Assembly: GCA_005503055.1 (NCBI GenBank)
Contig: SCOX01000002.1
Coordinates: forward strand, 308,886-372,885
Reading direction: 5' to 3'
Source: Lysobacteraceae bacterium P
GTDB lineage: Bacteria > Pseudomonadota > Gammaproteobacteria > Xanthomonadales > Xanthomonadaceae
DNA: 64,000 nt
Below, one piece after another: positions 45,293-54,778 of this stretch. The notes under the pieces were generated by a model. The model had not been told where the DNA came from, did no database searches, and saw only the letters and a program-made list of their open reading frames with translations. The translations under genes were made by a program, and so were the position numbers. How positions within the stretch are numbered: position 1 is the first letter of the stretch; each line of letters opens with the position of its first letter.

Positions 45293-48200
45293 ATGCCCGC
45301 TCACTTCCCCCGTTCCCTGCAACGGCACCTGCTCACCGTCGCCCTGTTGTCCGCGCTCGCCGCTCCCGCCGTGGCCGCGCCGAAGCCCCCAACGCCAGGC
45401 ATCCACTGCCAACTGGTGGACGACGAGGGGCAGCGCCTCCCGGTCGACAGCACCTCCGAGGGCGCCGATGCGCTCGCCTGCGGGCCGCTCGCGCAGGCCC
45501 TCGCCGACGGCGCGACCGCGGTCGGCGCGCGGACCAAGGCCAGCGGCCGGAACAGCACCGCGCTGGGTTCCTGGGTCGACCTAGATGCAGACGGCCTGGT
45601 GGATTCCAACGAAATCACCTGGGCCGGCGGTGAAGGCGCAACGGCGCTCGGCGCAGCCGCACAGGCCCTGGGCAAGTCGAGCGTGGCGATCGGCGTGCGC
45701 GCGGTCGCCCAGCTCGACGACAGCATGGCGCTGGGCAATCAGGCACAAACGCAAGCGCTGAAGACCACCACCACCAAGACGACCGTTCAGGGCACGCCGA
45801 ACACGGTGACGACGACGACCGCCACCGAAGCCGGCGCGGCCAGCACCGGCAGCGTTGCGGTCGGCAGCCAGGCACGCGCGAACGGCACGAACAACATCGC
45901 CATGGGCACCGGCGCGACGACGGAACTGGTCAGCAACACCCTGGGCATGTCCACCACCGGCGGCGTCAGCACGCTGGTGCAGACCACCACCACCGGCCCC
46001 GTGCAGAATGCCATCGCGGTGGGCACCGGCGCCCGGGCCAACGGCAACGGCACGATCGTCATCGGCGCGAATGCGTTCGCGGAGGCGAAAGTCGGGCAAA
46101 CGCTGACCGGTTTCGGCGGCACTGCCGATTACTACGTGGCGGGGCCCGCGACTAATTCCACCGTGATCGGCACCGGTGCGCGCTCGCAGGGGACCAACAG
46201 TGTCGTGATCGGCGCCGGCGCCATGACGGCCGGCGACGGCACCGACCCCACCGGCACGAAACTGCTGAAGGACCAGAACAACACCGTCGTCGGAAACGAA
46301 GCCGCCTCCGTGCGCGGTTGGGGCACGGCACTGGGCTATCGCGCGTTCGCGTACGGCTACCAGACCACCGCCATCGGCACCTACGCGTATGCCGTGGGTA
46401 CGCAGTCGAGCGCCATCGGCGGCTATCTCGACTGGGCGGCCGCATTCGGCAGCACGCCCCGGCCGAATCCAGGTTTCGGCGCCTATGGCCGCGCCATTTC
46501 GCTGGGTCTTGGCTCGCAGTCGCTTGGCAGCGGCACCTACACCTGGGGTAACTACGACACCGCCGTCGGCCCGGGTGCAGCCACCAGCGACAACCGCTTT
46601 TTCGACCCGCTCTACGCGGGGAACAGCAACGACCCGACGGTCATCAACGGCTCCACCGCGATGGGCTTCATGGCCTTGGCCGAGGGCCACGCCAGCATTT
46701 CGGTCGGCCCGCTGAGCCACGCGAAGTACGAGTACGGCGTGGCGATAGGCAACCAGAGTTTCGCCGGTGCGTGGGCAACCGCGCTGGGCAACGGCAGCAG
46801 CGCCGGGGGCATGCACGCGGTCGCGATCGGCGACAGCGCCGAGGCGGCCTGGCACGAAAACGTCGCCATCGGATATGGCGCCGTTGCCGGCGTAGGGGGT
46901 GCCGCTGGCACGACCAAGACCGTCGCCGTGGGTGCGAATGCGTCCGCGGTCGGCGACAGCTCCATCGCCAGCGGCAACGCCGCGCAGGCGCTCGCCACTT
47001 CGGCTTCCGCCTACGGCGACAGCAGCCTGGCGGAGGGCGAGTACGCCACGGCACTGGGCGCCTACGCCCTCGCCACGGGGATGTACGGCACCTCGGTGGG
47101 CGCGAACGCCTTCGCACTTGGCTTCAACAGCGCCGCTTTCGGCTACAACAGCCTCGCCAACGGCGACGACAGCACCGCCATCGGCGCCTTCGCCATCGCC
47201 GATGCGACGCGCGCCACCGCCATCGGCAATGGCGCGGTCGTGCTGTTCGACGGCAGCGTCGCGCTCGGCGCGGGTGCGATCGCAACCGGAGTGACGCTGG
47301 GCGATGCGGCGTACCGCGTGGGCGGCACGGCCAGCGGCGAAGTGAACATCGGCGCCGCTGGCGACGAACGCCGCATCACCGGCGTGAGCGCAGGCGCGGG
47401 CGATACCGACGCGGTGAACGTTGCGCAGCTGAAGGCGGTCGCGACGACCCTGTCCGACGCCAATGACTACTTCGCCGCAGAAGGCCTGGAGGATGGCAGC
47501 GACGTCGCGGTGGCCAGCGGCGGTCGATCGGTCGCCGCGGGCGCGCGGAGCCTGGCCACCGGCGGCTGGGCCTCGGCCTTCGGCACGGGCGCGCAGGCGA
47601 CGGGCGTCTACAGCACCGCGCTTGGCGGCGGCGCCTACGCATATGGATACGAAAGCACCGCGGTCGGCTTCTACTCAGAGGCACGCGGCAATCACAGCGC
47701 GGCGTTCGGCTCGGCACTGGCCTTCGGCGAAGGCACCACCGCGCTGGGCACGTGGGCCTACGCGGGCGGTGGCTTCACATGGAGCCTCGCGGACGGACGG
47801 CCGGAGAACATCGTCGAGATCGTCAACGGCACCGCGGTCGGCTTCTCCAGTGTCGCGGCGGCGAACGGCGCGACAGCGCTGGGCGCGGAAGCCGAAGCGC
47901 GCGGCGTCGACACTCTGGCGATGGGCGCTCGCGCACAAGCGACCGCCGACAACAGCGTCGCCATCGGTGCCGACTCACTGGCCGATGCCGCGAACACGGT
48001 CTCCGTCGGCCAGGTCGGTGCGGAGCGCAAAGTCGTCAACGTCGCGGCAGGCGCCCTCAGCGAAACCAGCACGGACGCGATCAACGGCAGCCAGCTGTTC
48101 CAGACCAACGCACGCGTGGACGATCTGGATGCGCGCGTCGGCGACGTGGCCGATGTTGCGGCGAACGCCGTGCTCTACGACGCGCCGAAGAAAACCCGCG

Positions 48201-49249
48201 CGACACTCGCGGGGGCCGGCGGCACGACGCTGGCGAACGTCCGCGCCGGCATGCAGGCGGACGAAGCGGTCAACTTCGGGCAGCTGTCCTCGCTCGCCGC
48301 CGTCCTTGGCGGTGGATCGCGGTTCGACGGCAACGGCCTGTTCGGCGGACCCGTTTTCATGGTGCAGGGCAACGGCCATGGCACGGTGTTCGGTGCCTTT
48401 GCGGCCATCGACCTATCGCTGACCAACCTGAGCAACCGTATGTTCAATCTCGAACAGACGCCGGGGTTCGGCGTGCCGATCGGCACGGGCGCCGGGCTCG
48501 CCATCGGCGAGGGCAGTCACGCGGAAGCCGTCGGCGATACCGCGTACGGCTCGGCTGCCACCGCCAGCGCCGATGGCAGCACCGCGTTGGGCTCCAACGC
48601 GACGACCAGCGTCGCCGCAACCAACGCCGTGGCGGTGGGCGCCGACAGCAGCGTCACCGCCGCGGCGGGCACCGCTGTCGGCCAGGGTGCATCGGTCACC
48701 GCACAAGGCGCGACGGCCATCGGTCAGGGCTCCGTGGCCAACCAGGCCAACACCGTGTCGGTCGGCAGCGTCGGCAACGAGCGTCGCGTGGTCAACGTCG
48801 CCGCAGGCACCGCCGGCACCGACGCGGCCAACGTCGCTCAGATGCAGGCCGGTGACGCGCAAGCCGTTGCGACCGCGAATGTCTACACCGACACCACCGC
48901 GGCGAAGACACTGACGCGCGCCAACGCCTACACCGATTCGCGCATGCAGACGTTGAGCGACGAGTTCAGCGGCCTGCGTGACGAGATCGGCCTGCGCCTG
49001 GGCCGTCAGGACGAACGCATCGACCGTCAGGGCGCGATGAGCTCGGCCATGATGAACATGGCGATCAACGCCGCCAATTCACGCAGCCCGCGCGGCCGCG
49101 TCGCCGTCGGCGCCGGCTGGCAGAACGGCGAGAGCGCGCTGTCGGTGGGCTACTCCAAGTCGATCTCCGATCGCGCGTCGTTCTCCATCGGCGGCGCCTT
49201 CAGCAGCGACGACAGCTCCGCCGGCGTGGGCTTCGGCATCGATCTGTGA
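45293..49249 (+). CDS. YadA-type trimeric autotransporter adhesin
   Basis: This 1318-residue surface protein has a signal peptide (about 1-29, ending APAVAA). The head is made of YadA-head repeats of the AIGxxAxAxGxxSxALG kind, with interspersed non-repeat inserts (WAAAFGSTPRPNPGFG, YNTDT-like loops). Three neck/HANS-type motifs are visible: GDERRITGVSAGAGDTDAVNVAQL near 690, VGAERKVVNVAAGA near 911 and VGNERRVVNVAAGTAG near 1160. A short coiled-coil stalk follows, then a membrane anchor (about 1255-1318: GRVAVGAGWQNGESALSVGY to GVGFGIDL). The last residue is Leu rather than the usual aromatic. Family members trimerise and bind matrix or host surfaces; the ligand here is unknown. I start at ATG 45293; the longer frame adds 27 residues without a signal-like pattern. 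Confidence 0.93.
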   Translation: MPAHFPRSLQRHLLTVALLSALAAPAVAAPKPPTPGIHCQLVDDEGQRLPVDSTSEGADALACGPLAQALADGATAVGARTKASGRNSTALGSWVDLDADGLVDSNEITWAGGEGATALGAAAQALGKSSVAIGVRAVAQLDDSMALGNQAQTQALKTTTTKTTVQGTPNTVTTTTATEAGAASTGSVAVGSQARANGTNNIAMGTGATTELVSNTLGMSTTGGVSTLVQTTTTGPVQNAIAVGTGARANGNGTIVIGANAFAEAKVGQTLTGFGGTADYYVAGPATNSTVIGTGARSQGTNSVVIGAGAMTAGDGTDPTGTKLLKDQNNTVVGNEAASVRGWGTALGYRAFAYGYQTTAIGTYAYAVGTQSSAIGGYLDWAAAFGSTPRPNPGFGAYGRAISLGLGSQSLGSGTYTWGNYDTAVGPGAATSDNRFFDPLYAGNSNDPTVINGSTAMGFMALAEGHASISVGPLSHAKYEYGVAIGNQSFAGAWATALGNGSSAGGMHAVAIGDSAEAAWHENVAIGYGAVAGVGGAAGTTKTVAVGANASAVGDSSIASGNAAQALATSASAYGDSSLAEGEYATALGAYALATGMYGTSVGANAFALGFNSAAFGYNSLANGDDSTAIGAFAIADATRATAIGNGAVVLFDGSVALGAGAIATGVTLGDAAYRVGGTASGEVNIGAAGDERRITGVSAGAGDTDAVNVAQLKAVATTLSDANDYFAAEGLEDGSDVAVASGGRSVAAGARSLATGGWASAFGTGAQATGVYSTALGGGAYAYGYESTAVGFYSEARGNHSAAFGSALAFGEGTTALGTWAYAGGGFTWSLADGRPENIVEIVNGTAVGFSSVAAANGATALGAEAEARGVDTLAMGARAQATADNSVAIGADSLADAANTVSVGQVGAERKVVNVAAGALSETSTDAINGSQLFQTNARVDDLDARVGDVADVAANAVLYDAPKKTRATLAGAGGTTLANVRAGMQADEAVNFGQLSSLAAVLGGGSRFDGNGLFGGPVFMVQGNGHGTVFGAFAAIDLSLTNLSNRMFNLEQTPGFGVPIGTGAGLAIGEGSHAEAVGDTAYGSAATASADGSTALGSNATTSVAATNAVAVGADSSVTAAAGTAVGQGASVTAQGATAIGQGSVANQANTVSVGSVGNERRVVNVAAGTAGTDAANVAQMQAGDAQAVATANVYTDTTAAKTLTRANAYTDSRMQTLSDEFSGLRDEIGLRLGRQDERIDRQGAMSSAMMNMAINAANSRSPRGRVAVGAGWQNGESALSVGYSKSISDRASFSIGGAFSSDDSSAGVGFGIDL

Positions 49250-49258
49250 ACCCTCACG

Positions 49259-49284
49259 ACGTCGCGGCGCCTGGCGCGCCGCGA
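49259..49284. other. intercistronic hairpin between adhesin and subtilase
   Basis: GTCGCGGCGC pairs with GCGCCGCGAC around a short loop in the 67-bp gap. It may stabilise the adhesin mRNA 3' end or dampen read-through into the protease. No T tract follows. Confidence 0.5.
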
Positions 49285-49316
49285 CGCACTCCAACCATTT
49301 GCCACAGGGATCCTCC

Positions 49317-51104
49317 ATGACCTTCCGTCGCACTTTCCTGAGCCTGATGCTCGCCGGCGCCTGCGCTCCCGCGCTCGCCGCCGAAGCGCGCATCGACCTC
49401 TCCTCCCTCGACGATGCCACCGTGTCGTCGCGCTTCATCGTCAAGTACCGCACCGGCTCGGCCGAGCGTACGCAAGCGGCCGCGCGCGATCGCTCGCTCG
49501 CAGCCGCGGCAGGACGCATGCAGACCCAGCTTCGCGCGAGCGGCGCGGCAGGCGCGGCCAGCGCGAAGTCGACGTTGCGCGTCGACACGCTTCGCGCGAT
49601 CGCACGCAGCGGGATGCACGTCGTGAAGGCGTCGCGGCGCCTGTCGCGCAGCGAAGCCGAGACGCTGATGCGATCGATCGCGGCCGATCCGAACGTCGAG
49701 TACGTCGCCGTCGATGCGATGCTCAAGCCGGCCGCGCTGCCCAACGATCCGCTGCTCGCCACGCACCAGATGTGGCACTACGGCGCAGGCGCCGGCGGCG
49801 CGCGCGTCACTGGCGCCTGGGAGCAGGGGGCGAGGGGCGACGGCGTGGTCGTGGCCGTGCTCGACACCGGCGTCACCCACCATGCGGACCTGGAAGCGAA
49901 CCTGCTGCCCGGCTACGACTTCATTTCCGATCACGAGGTCTCGGGACGCGCGACCGACGAGCGCGTTCCCGGCGGTTGGGATCTGGGCGACTGGACCACG
50001 GCCGGCGAATGCGGCGCAGGATCGGGCGCAAGAAGCAGCAGCTGGCACGGCACGCATGTCTCCGGCACGATCGCGGAAGTCACCGGCAACGGCATCGGCG
50101 GCGCAGGCATCGCGCCCAACGCGCGCATCGTGCCGTTGCGCGTGCTGGGGCACTGCGGCGGCTACACCTCGGACATCGCCGACGCGATCGTCTGGGCCGC
50201 GGGTGGGCATATCGACGGCGTCCCCGAGAACCCCCATCCGGCCGAAGTCATCAACATGAGCCTGGGCGGTTCACAGGCCTGCCCGCTCGTCACGCAGGCA
50301 GCCATCGACGCCGCGGTTTCGCTCGGCACCACCGTGGTGGTCGCCGGCGGCAACGAAAACGCGGATGCGTCGAACCACTCGCCCGCCAGCTGCAACAACG
50401 TGGTGACGGTGGCCGCCACCGGCTACAGCGGGCAGCGCGCGTCGTATTCCAACTACGGCAGCCGTATCGATCTGTCCGCACCCGGCGGCGCCGGTATCGA
50501 AGGCTCGCCGAACGGCTACATCTGGTCCACGCACAACACCGGCACCACCACGCCGCTGGCCGACCGCTACGCCGGCATGGGCGGCACGTCGATGGCCACG
50601 CCGCACGTCGTCGGCATCGTCGCGCTGATGCAGAGCGTGGCGCCGAAGCCGTTGATGCCTGCACAGGTCGAAGGGCTTCTGAAGGCATCGGCGCGACCGT
50701 TTCCCACGCGCCCCGATCGCCCGATCGGTGTCGGCATCGTCGATGCGTCTGCCGCGGTCGAGCGCGCGCGCTCGTTCGGCCAACCGCTCGTGTCCGTGCC
50801 GCTGACCAACGGCGTCGGCGAGACACTGCCGCCGCTCGGCGCGGGCCAGTCCGTGCTCTACGGCATCGACGTGCCCGCAGGCGCGACGAAGCTGGAGTTC
50901 CTCAGCTTCGGTGGGCGCGGCACGCTCGGCGTCTATGGCAGCTACGAAGCCGATCCCACGGCTTCCATGAATCTCGCTTCTTCGCTGCGTCCCGGCACGA
51001 ATCAGGTCGTCACGATCAGTGCGCCTGCGGGAGGTCGCTACTACTTCCGAGTTCAGGCCACCGCCGATTCGGCAGGCGTGACGGTACGCGCGAAGGTGTA
51101 CTGA
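49317..51104 (+). CDS. secreted S8 subtilisin-like serine peptidase
   Basis: This 595-residue secreted protease has a signal peptide (about 1-21, ending PALAAE). A propeptide of inhibitor I9 type (about 35-140, SRFIVKYRTGSAER) precedes the subtilase domain. The triad is visible: Asp near 183 (VAVLDTGV), His near 244 (WHGTHVSG) and Ser near 425 (GGTSMATPHV), with Asn in GGNENADAS. Several Cys (GECGAGSG, LGHCGG, QACPLV, ASCNNV) suggest disulfides, as in Xanthomonas and Lysobacter extracellular proteases. A C-terminal pre-peptidase (PPC-like) beta domain (about 500-595) ends VTVRAKVY. The gene starts 67 bp after the adhesin, same strand, so co-expression is likely. Confidence 0.94.
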   Translation: MTFRRTFLSLMLAGACAPALAAEARIDLSSLDDATVSSRFIVKYRTGSAERTQAAARDRSLAAAAGRMQTQLRASGAAGAASAKSTLRVDTLRAIARSGMHVVKASRRLSRSEAETLMRSIAADPNVEYVAVDAMLKPAALPNDPLLATHQMWHYGAGAGGARVTGAWEQGARGDGVVVAVLDTGVTHHADLEANLLPGYDFISDHEVSGRATDERVPGGWDLGDWTTAGECGAGSGARSSSWHGTHVSGTIAEVTGNGIGGAGIAPNARIVPLRVLGHCGGYTSDIADAIVWAAGGHIDGVPENPHPAEVINMSLGGSQACPLVTQAAIDAAVSLGTTVVVAGGNENADASNHSPASCNNVVTVAATGYSGQRASYSNYGSRIDLSAPGGAGIEGSPNGYIWSTHNTGTTTPLADRYAGMGGTSMATPHVVGIVALMQSVAPKPLMPAQVEGLLKASARPFPTRPDRPIGVGIVDASAAVERARSFGQPLVSVPLTNGVGETLPPLGAGQSVLYGIDVPAGATKLEFLSFGGRGTLGVYGSYEADPTASMNLASSLRPGTNQVVTISAPAGGRYYFRVQATADSAGVTVRAKVY

Positions 51105-51109
51105 CAAGC

Positions 51110-51140
51110 ACCGCGGCGGAGCACGATGCTCCGCCGCGGT
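51110..51140 (+). terminator. terminator-like hairpin after the subtilase
   Basis: ACCGCGGCGGAGC pairs perfectly with GCTCCGCCGCGGT around a five-base loop, immediately after the stop codon. The tail is G-rich, so efficiency is uncertain. Confidence 0.6.
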
Positions 51141-51277
51141 GGGGTGGTGGGAATCTTTCTTAGGAGTTTGCGCCGCGCGAGGGTCATCTGGCACGTCAGT
51201 TCCGTCGGTCGGATCGATAGCATCCAAACGGGGTCCGATGCATGGGGTATCGGCGCGTCGACGGAGCTGACGGACGC

Positions 51278-52015
51278 ATGTGCTCCACGAAGTACCGTTT
51301 CGACGAGTTCGAACTCGACCCGGCGGCGCGCGACCTGCTTCGCAACGGCGAACGCGTCGCGTTGCCGCCGAAGTCGTTCGAATGCCTGGCCTATCTTCTT
51401 TCGCATCGCGATCGCGCGGTTGGTCGCGACGAACTGATCTCGGCGGTCTGGGGCCGCATCGAAGTCAGTGACACCGTCGTCGCGCAGACACTGTTGCGCG
51501 CACGCAAGGCCATTGGCGACTCGGGCGGGCGACAGCTCCTGATCCGCACCGTGCCGCGCTTCGGTTATCGCTGGATCGCGCCCGTACGCGAAGGCACCGC
51601 AGAAGCGGCGACGTTGGCATCCGTACGCGTGCCGCAGGCGCGAACCGCACAAGCGGTCCTTGGAACACGTGCGGGTGGCCCCGGGTGGTATGGGTGGTGG
51701 AGCGTGTTCGTGCTGTTGAGCGTCGCCGCCTTCGCCGGCTGGCTGCTGCCGGACAGAATGCTCCGGGCGGCTCCGGACCCGCCTGCGTTGCGTCCACCAG
51801 CCACTGCTCCCACTTCTCTGAGCGACCTCGCCGAAGCGTGTCGCGCCGCTGTGCACGAAGGCGACGCGCATACCGGCGAGTGCACGCCGGCGCACTGCGC
51901 ACCTTCCACGAATCGGATTCGGGCCGGATCGCTAGGCGGATGCGCGGAAGGCGACGACGCATGGCAACGACAGTTCGAAGGCGGTGCGCCGCCGCGCTTT
52001 CGGCACGCCGAATGA
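51278..52015 (+). CDS. CadC/ToxR-type membrane-anchored winged-helix regulator, short C-terminal part
   Basis: The N-terminal 100 residues form an OmpR/PhoB-type winged helix (FDEFELDPAARDLLRNGERV, LPPKSFECLAYLLSHRDRAV, VVAQTLLRARKAIGD, IRTVPRFGYRWIAPV). A transmembrane helix follows (WWSVFVLLSVAAFAGWLLP, about 130-150). This is a one-component regulator that binds DNA from the membrane. The region after the helix is only about 90 residues, Cys- and Ala-rich and without a recognised sensor domain. It might be truncated or frameshifted relative to longer relatives. The ATG at 51278 is used (GGAG upstream); an ATG at 51242 is also in frame. It could control the adhesin-protease pair. Confidence 0.78.
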   Translation: MCSTKYRFDEFELDPAARDLLRNGERVALPPKSFECLAYLLSHRDRAVGRDELISAVWGRIEVSDTVVAQTLLRARKAIGDSGGRQLLIRTVPRFGYRWIAPVREGTAEAATLASVRVPQARTAQAVLGTRAGGPGWYGWWSVFVLLSVAAFAGWLLPDRMLRAAPDPPALRPPATAPTSLSDLAEACRAAVHEGDAHTGECTPAHCAPSTNRIRAGSLGGCAEGDDAWQRQFEGGAPPRFRHAE

Positions 52016-52031
52016 GCCGCGCGCAGGCAAC

Positions 52032-52059
52032 AAAAAAACCCCGCCGAAGCGGGGTTTTT
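52032..52059. terminator. bidirectional intrinsic terminator
   Basis: AACCCCGC pairs with GCGGGGTT around CGAA, with an A run before and a T run after. It separates the regulator (plus) from the FadL gene (minus) and can terminate both. Confidence 0.9.
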
Positions 52060-52088
52060 CGTTGATGCCGGGCCGCGAGCGGCGCGGA

Positions 52089-53438
52089 TCAGAACTTGTA
52101 CTGCGCCGAGACGCCGTACAGGTTGGCGTGACCGTCGAACGGACCCACCAGGTGCGAACGGCTGGCACTGTTGGTGATGTCGATCTTCGGGGAATCCGGC
52201 TCGATGCGGGTGTAGCCGAAGTTGACTTCCAGCGCCTGCGTAGCCATCCAGCTCGCGCCGATCGAGTACCAGAAGCGGTTCGCGTCGGGCAGACGCGGGG
52301 TGCGCGTCTCGAGGTGCGTCGGGGTTTCGTCGTAGGCGACGCCGGCGCGCAGGATCCAGGACTCGTTGAGCTTGTACTCACCGCCCAGCGAAGCGAATTG
52401 GCTGTCCTTCCAGTCGAAGGGCTCGACCGAGTCCGGATCGGCGGCGTTGGCGAAGTCGATGCGCACTTCGCGCAGCGAATCCCAACCGGTCTGCGCCCAC
52501 GAGGCCATCATCGAGAAGCTGTCGTTGAAGTCGTAGCGCACATCGACGTTCAGCACCGACGGCGTCGTCAGCTTGGCGACGACCGCGCCGTCCTGGAAGC
52601 GAGTGCGCGTGGCCGGATTGGCCGCGAACACGGCGGCGACGTTGCCCGGCACGGTCCAGTCGGCGGTGCCTTCCAGCTCGTAGTCGACTTCCGAACGGTA
52701 GCTCACGCCGATGGCGAGCTGATCGGTCGGCTTGAGGTTCGCGCCGACAGTCCAGCCGAAGCCGGTGTCGTCGCCCTGCACCTCGGCGAAGCCGTCGGCG
52801 CCCTGCGGCACGGCGAACGGCAGCGGAACGCGCTGAGCGAACAGCGCCGTGCCGAAATCGACCGACTGCGAAAGCGTCACGTCGGCGCGCGAGTAGATGA
52901 TGCCGGCGCCGACCGAGAAGCGGTCGGGAATGATGTCGAGGGCGGCGGCCAGGGTCAGGTCGACGATTTCGACGTCGGAGGTATGGGCGAAGTAACGGCC
53001 CTGCCAGTTGTTGTCGTACTCGGTCTTCAGACCGAACGGGGCGCTGACCATGGCGCCGAACGCCAGGCCGTTGTCGAGCTTGTGGACCACCGACAGTGCC
53101 GGCACCGCCGCGATGTCGCCGGCGTCGCCACCGTTGCCGCCGGTCAGCGGACGGCCCGCGGCGTCGGTGCCGGTGCCCTTGAATTCGTAGCTGAGGTCGA
53201 TCGCAGTGAGGTCGACCTGCATGGTGGTGCCTTCAAAGCGCGCCATGGTGGCCGGGTTGTTGGCGACGACCGAGGAATCGGTCTCGTTGACGCCGACGCC
53301 GGCGAAAGCGGCACCCATGCCCTTGACGCTGTTTTCCTTGAGCTGGAAGCCCGAAGCATGGACCTGACCAACCGCCAGCGCGCCGGCGATGCCGAAGGCG
53401 AGCGCGGACAGCTGGATGAAACGAGAAGCGTGTTGCAT
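52089..53438 (-). CDS. FadL-family outer-membrane transporter
   Basis: This roughly 449-residue barrel has a signal peptide ending VGQVHA, then SGFQLKENSVKGMGAAFAG, the FadL N-terminal hatch, and the conserved NPA in VVANNPATMARF near residue 70. The barrel ends YGVSAQYKF with a terminal Phe. FadL proteins pass long-chain fatty acids or other hydrophobic molecules through a lateral opening in the barrel. No fatty-acid degradation genes are nearby. I chose ATG 53438 with GGAG nine bases upstream; ATGs at 53453 and 53483 are in frame but add non-signal sequence. Confidence 0.92.
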   Translation of the reverse strand: MQHASRFIQLSALAFGIAGALAVGQVHASGFQLKENSVKGMGAAFAGVGVNETDSSVVANNPATMARFEGTTMQVDLTAIDLSYEFKGTGTDAAGRPLTGGNGGDAGDIAAVPALSVVHKLDNGLAFGAMVSAPFGLKTEYDNNWQGRYFAHTSDVEIVDLTLAAALDIIPDRFSVGAGIIYSRADVTLSQSVDFGTALFAQRVPLPFAVPQGADGFAEVQGDDTGFGWTVGANLKPTDQLAIGVSYRSEVDYELEGTADWTVPGNVAAVFAANPATRTRFQDGAVVAKLTTPSVLNVDVRYDFNDSFSMMASWAQTGWDSLREVRIDFANAADPDSVEPFDWKDSQFASLGGEYKLNESWILRAGVAYDETPTHLETRTPRLPDANRFWYSIGASWMATQALEVNFGYTRIEPDSPKIDITNSASRSHLVGPFDGHANLYGVSAQYKF

Positions 53439-53675
53439 GCGTGTAGTCTCCATTGGAGTATTTTTTGGTTCCGCGACCGTCATTGCCTTGGCACCCCGGT
53501 CGTTCGGACGCCAGTGCGCGCCGGAAACCCCTCCCGACGTACGACGCCGTATGCACTATAACCCGGCTTTTAACCTGAGGCTAACAATAGCCGGCATGCC
53601 CGTCCGCACTTGTAAAACAGGGCTTTTTCTCAACGAGGGATGCTCGCTAATGCTGAATAGGCAAGGACGCGCGCG

Positions 53676-54368
53676 GTGTTCGTAAGCATCCCCGGTCGGG
53701 AGCGCATACCCCTGCGTTGGGCCACGCCGACCCTGTTCAGCCTGCTGTGGCTGTGCTTCGTCGCCGTGGAGGTGATGCCCGGCCAGGAGCAGCTGCGCCT
53801 GCTGCTGGAATGGGGCGCGCTGTCCGGTGGCCTGGGTACCCCTGCATCCTGGCTCGAGGCCGTCCACTCCGGCAGCGCCCTGCGCCTGTTCACGGCCCTG
53901 TTCCTCCACGCCGACTGGGCCCACCTGCTGGGCAACCTGGTCTTCCTGCTGATCTTCGGCCTGCCGGCCGAACGCGCGATGGGGCCATGGCGACTCCTGG
54001 TCCTGTTCCTGCTCGGCGGGGCGGTGGCTAACCTGGCCGCGGTGATCTCCATCGGTACGCCCGACCGCCTGATCATCGGCGCCAGCGGCGCGGTGTCGGC
54101 CATGATCGGCGCCTACCTCGCGCTGTTTCCAGGCGCGAAGCTGGGCGTGGTCGTGCCATTGGGGCTGTTCCTGCAGTTCGTGAAAGTGCCGGCGCCGTTG
54201 CTGATCGGCGTGTGGGCGCTGCTGCAGCTGGTCTTTACCTTCATCGGCCCGGCCTTCGGCGCGGTGGCCTGGTCCGCGCACCTGGCCGGATTCGCCTTCG
54301 GCGGTGCGTTCGCGCTGATCGCCCGCGCTGGCATCGCACGACGGATGCGGCGGCGGCGCGGCCTGTGA
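53676..54368 (+). CDS. rhomboid-family intramembrane serine protease
   Basis: This 230-residue protein has six hydrophobic helices with rhomboid signatures: LFLHADWAHLLGNLVFLLIFG (about 75-95), the catalytic Ser in GASGAVSAMIG near residue 135, and the catalytic His in WSAHLAGFAFGG near residue 205. Rhomboids cleave membrane proteins within or near their transmembrane segment. It starts with GTG (53676) and diverges from the FadL gene. The DUF1820 gene follows after about 80 bp. Confidence 0.92.
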   Translation: MFVSIPGRERIPLRWATPTLFSLLWLCFVAVEVMPGQEQLRLLLEWGALSGGLGTPASWLEAVHSGSALRLFTALFLHADWAHLLGNLVFLLIFGLPAERAMGPWRLLVLFLLGGAVANLAAVISIGTPDRLIIGASGAVSAMIGAYLALFPGAKLGVVVPLGLFLQFVKVPAPLLIGVWALLQLVFTFIGPAFGAVAWSAHLAGFAFGGAFALIARAGIARRMRRRRGL

Positions 54369-54448
54369 GCCGAGCGCCGCGGCTTGATTGGCCGCGCCTG
54401 CGCCCCCATCGTCAGCCTGCGATCCCGCCGCGTGCGATGCCCCGAACC

Positions 54449-54769
54449 ATGTCCAAGCCGCTATATAAAGTGACCTTCCTCAATGCCGGCAAGGTGTACG
54501 AGATCTACGCGCGCACCGTCGCGTCCGGCGCACTGTGGGGTTTCACCGAAGTGAGCGAGCTGGTCTTCGACGTCCACGACGGCGTGGTGATCGATCCGAC
54601 GGAAGAGCGTCTGCGCGATGAGTTCGGCAACACGCGCGCGCTGCATCTGCCGATGCACAGCATCGTGCGCATCGAGGAGGTCGAACGCAAAGGACAGTCG
54701 GCGATCCGTGACGCATCGACAGGCGAAAAAGTCGTGACGCCCTTCCCGCTGCCGGCGAAGCCACGCTAG
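54449..54769 (+). CDS. DUF1820-family protein
   Basis: This 106-residue cytoplasmic protein matches DUF1820: YKVTFLNAGKVYEIYARTV at the N-terminus, WGFTEVSELVFDVHDGVVIDPTEERLRDEF in the middle and HLPMHSIVRIEEVERKG near residue 75, ending in a Pro-rich tail. The family has no known function; it is conserved as a stand-alone gene in gammaproteobacteria. I start at ATG 54449; an ATG four codons earlier is in frame. A lipoprotein gene begins nine bases after its stop. Confidence 0.88.
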   Translation: MSKPLYKVTFLNAGKVYEIYARTVASGALWGFTEVSELVFDVHDGVVIDPTEERLRDEFGNTRALHLPMHSIVRIEEVERKGQSAIRDASTGEKVVTPFPLPAKPR

Positions 54770-54778
54770 CCTGCCGCG

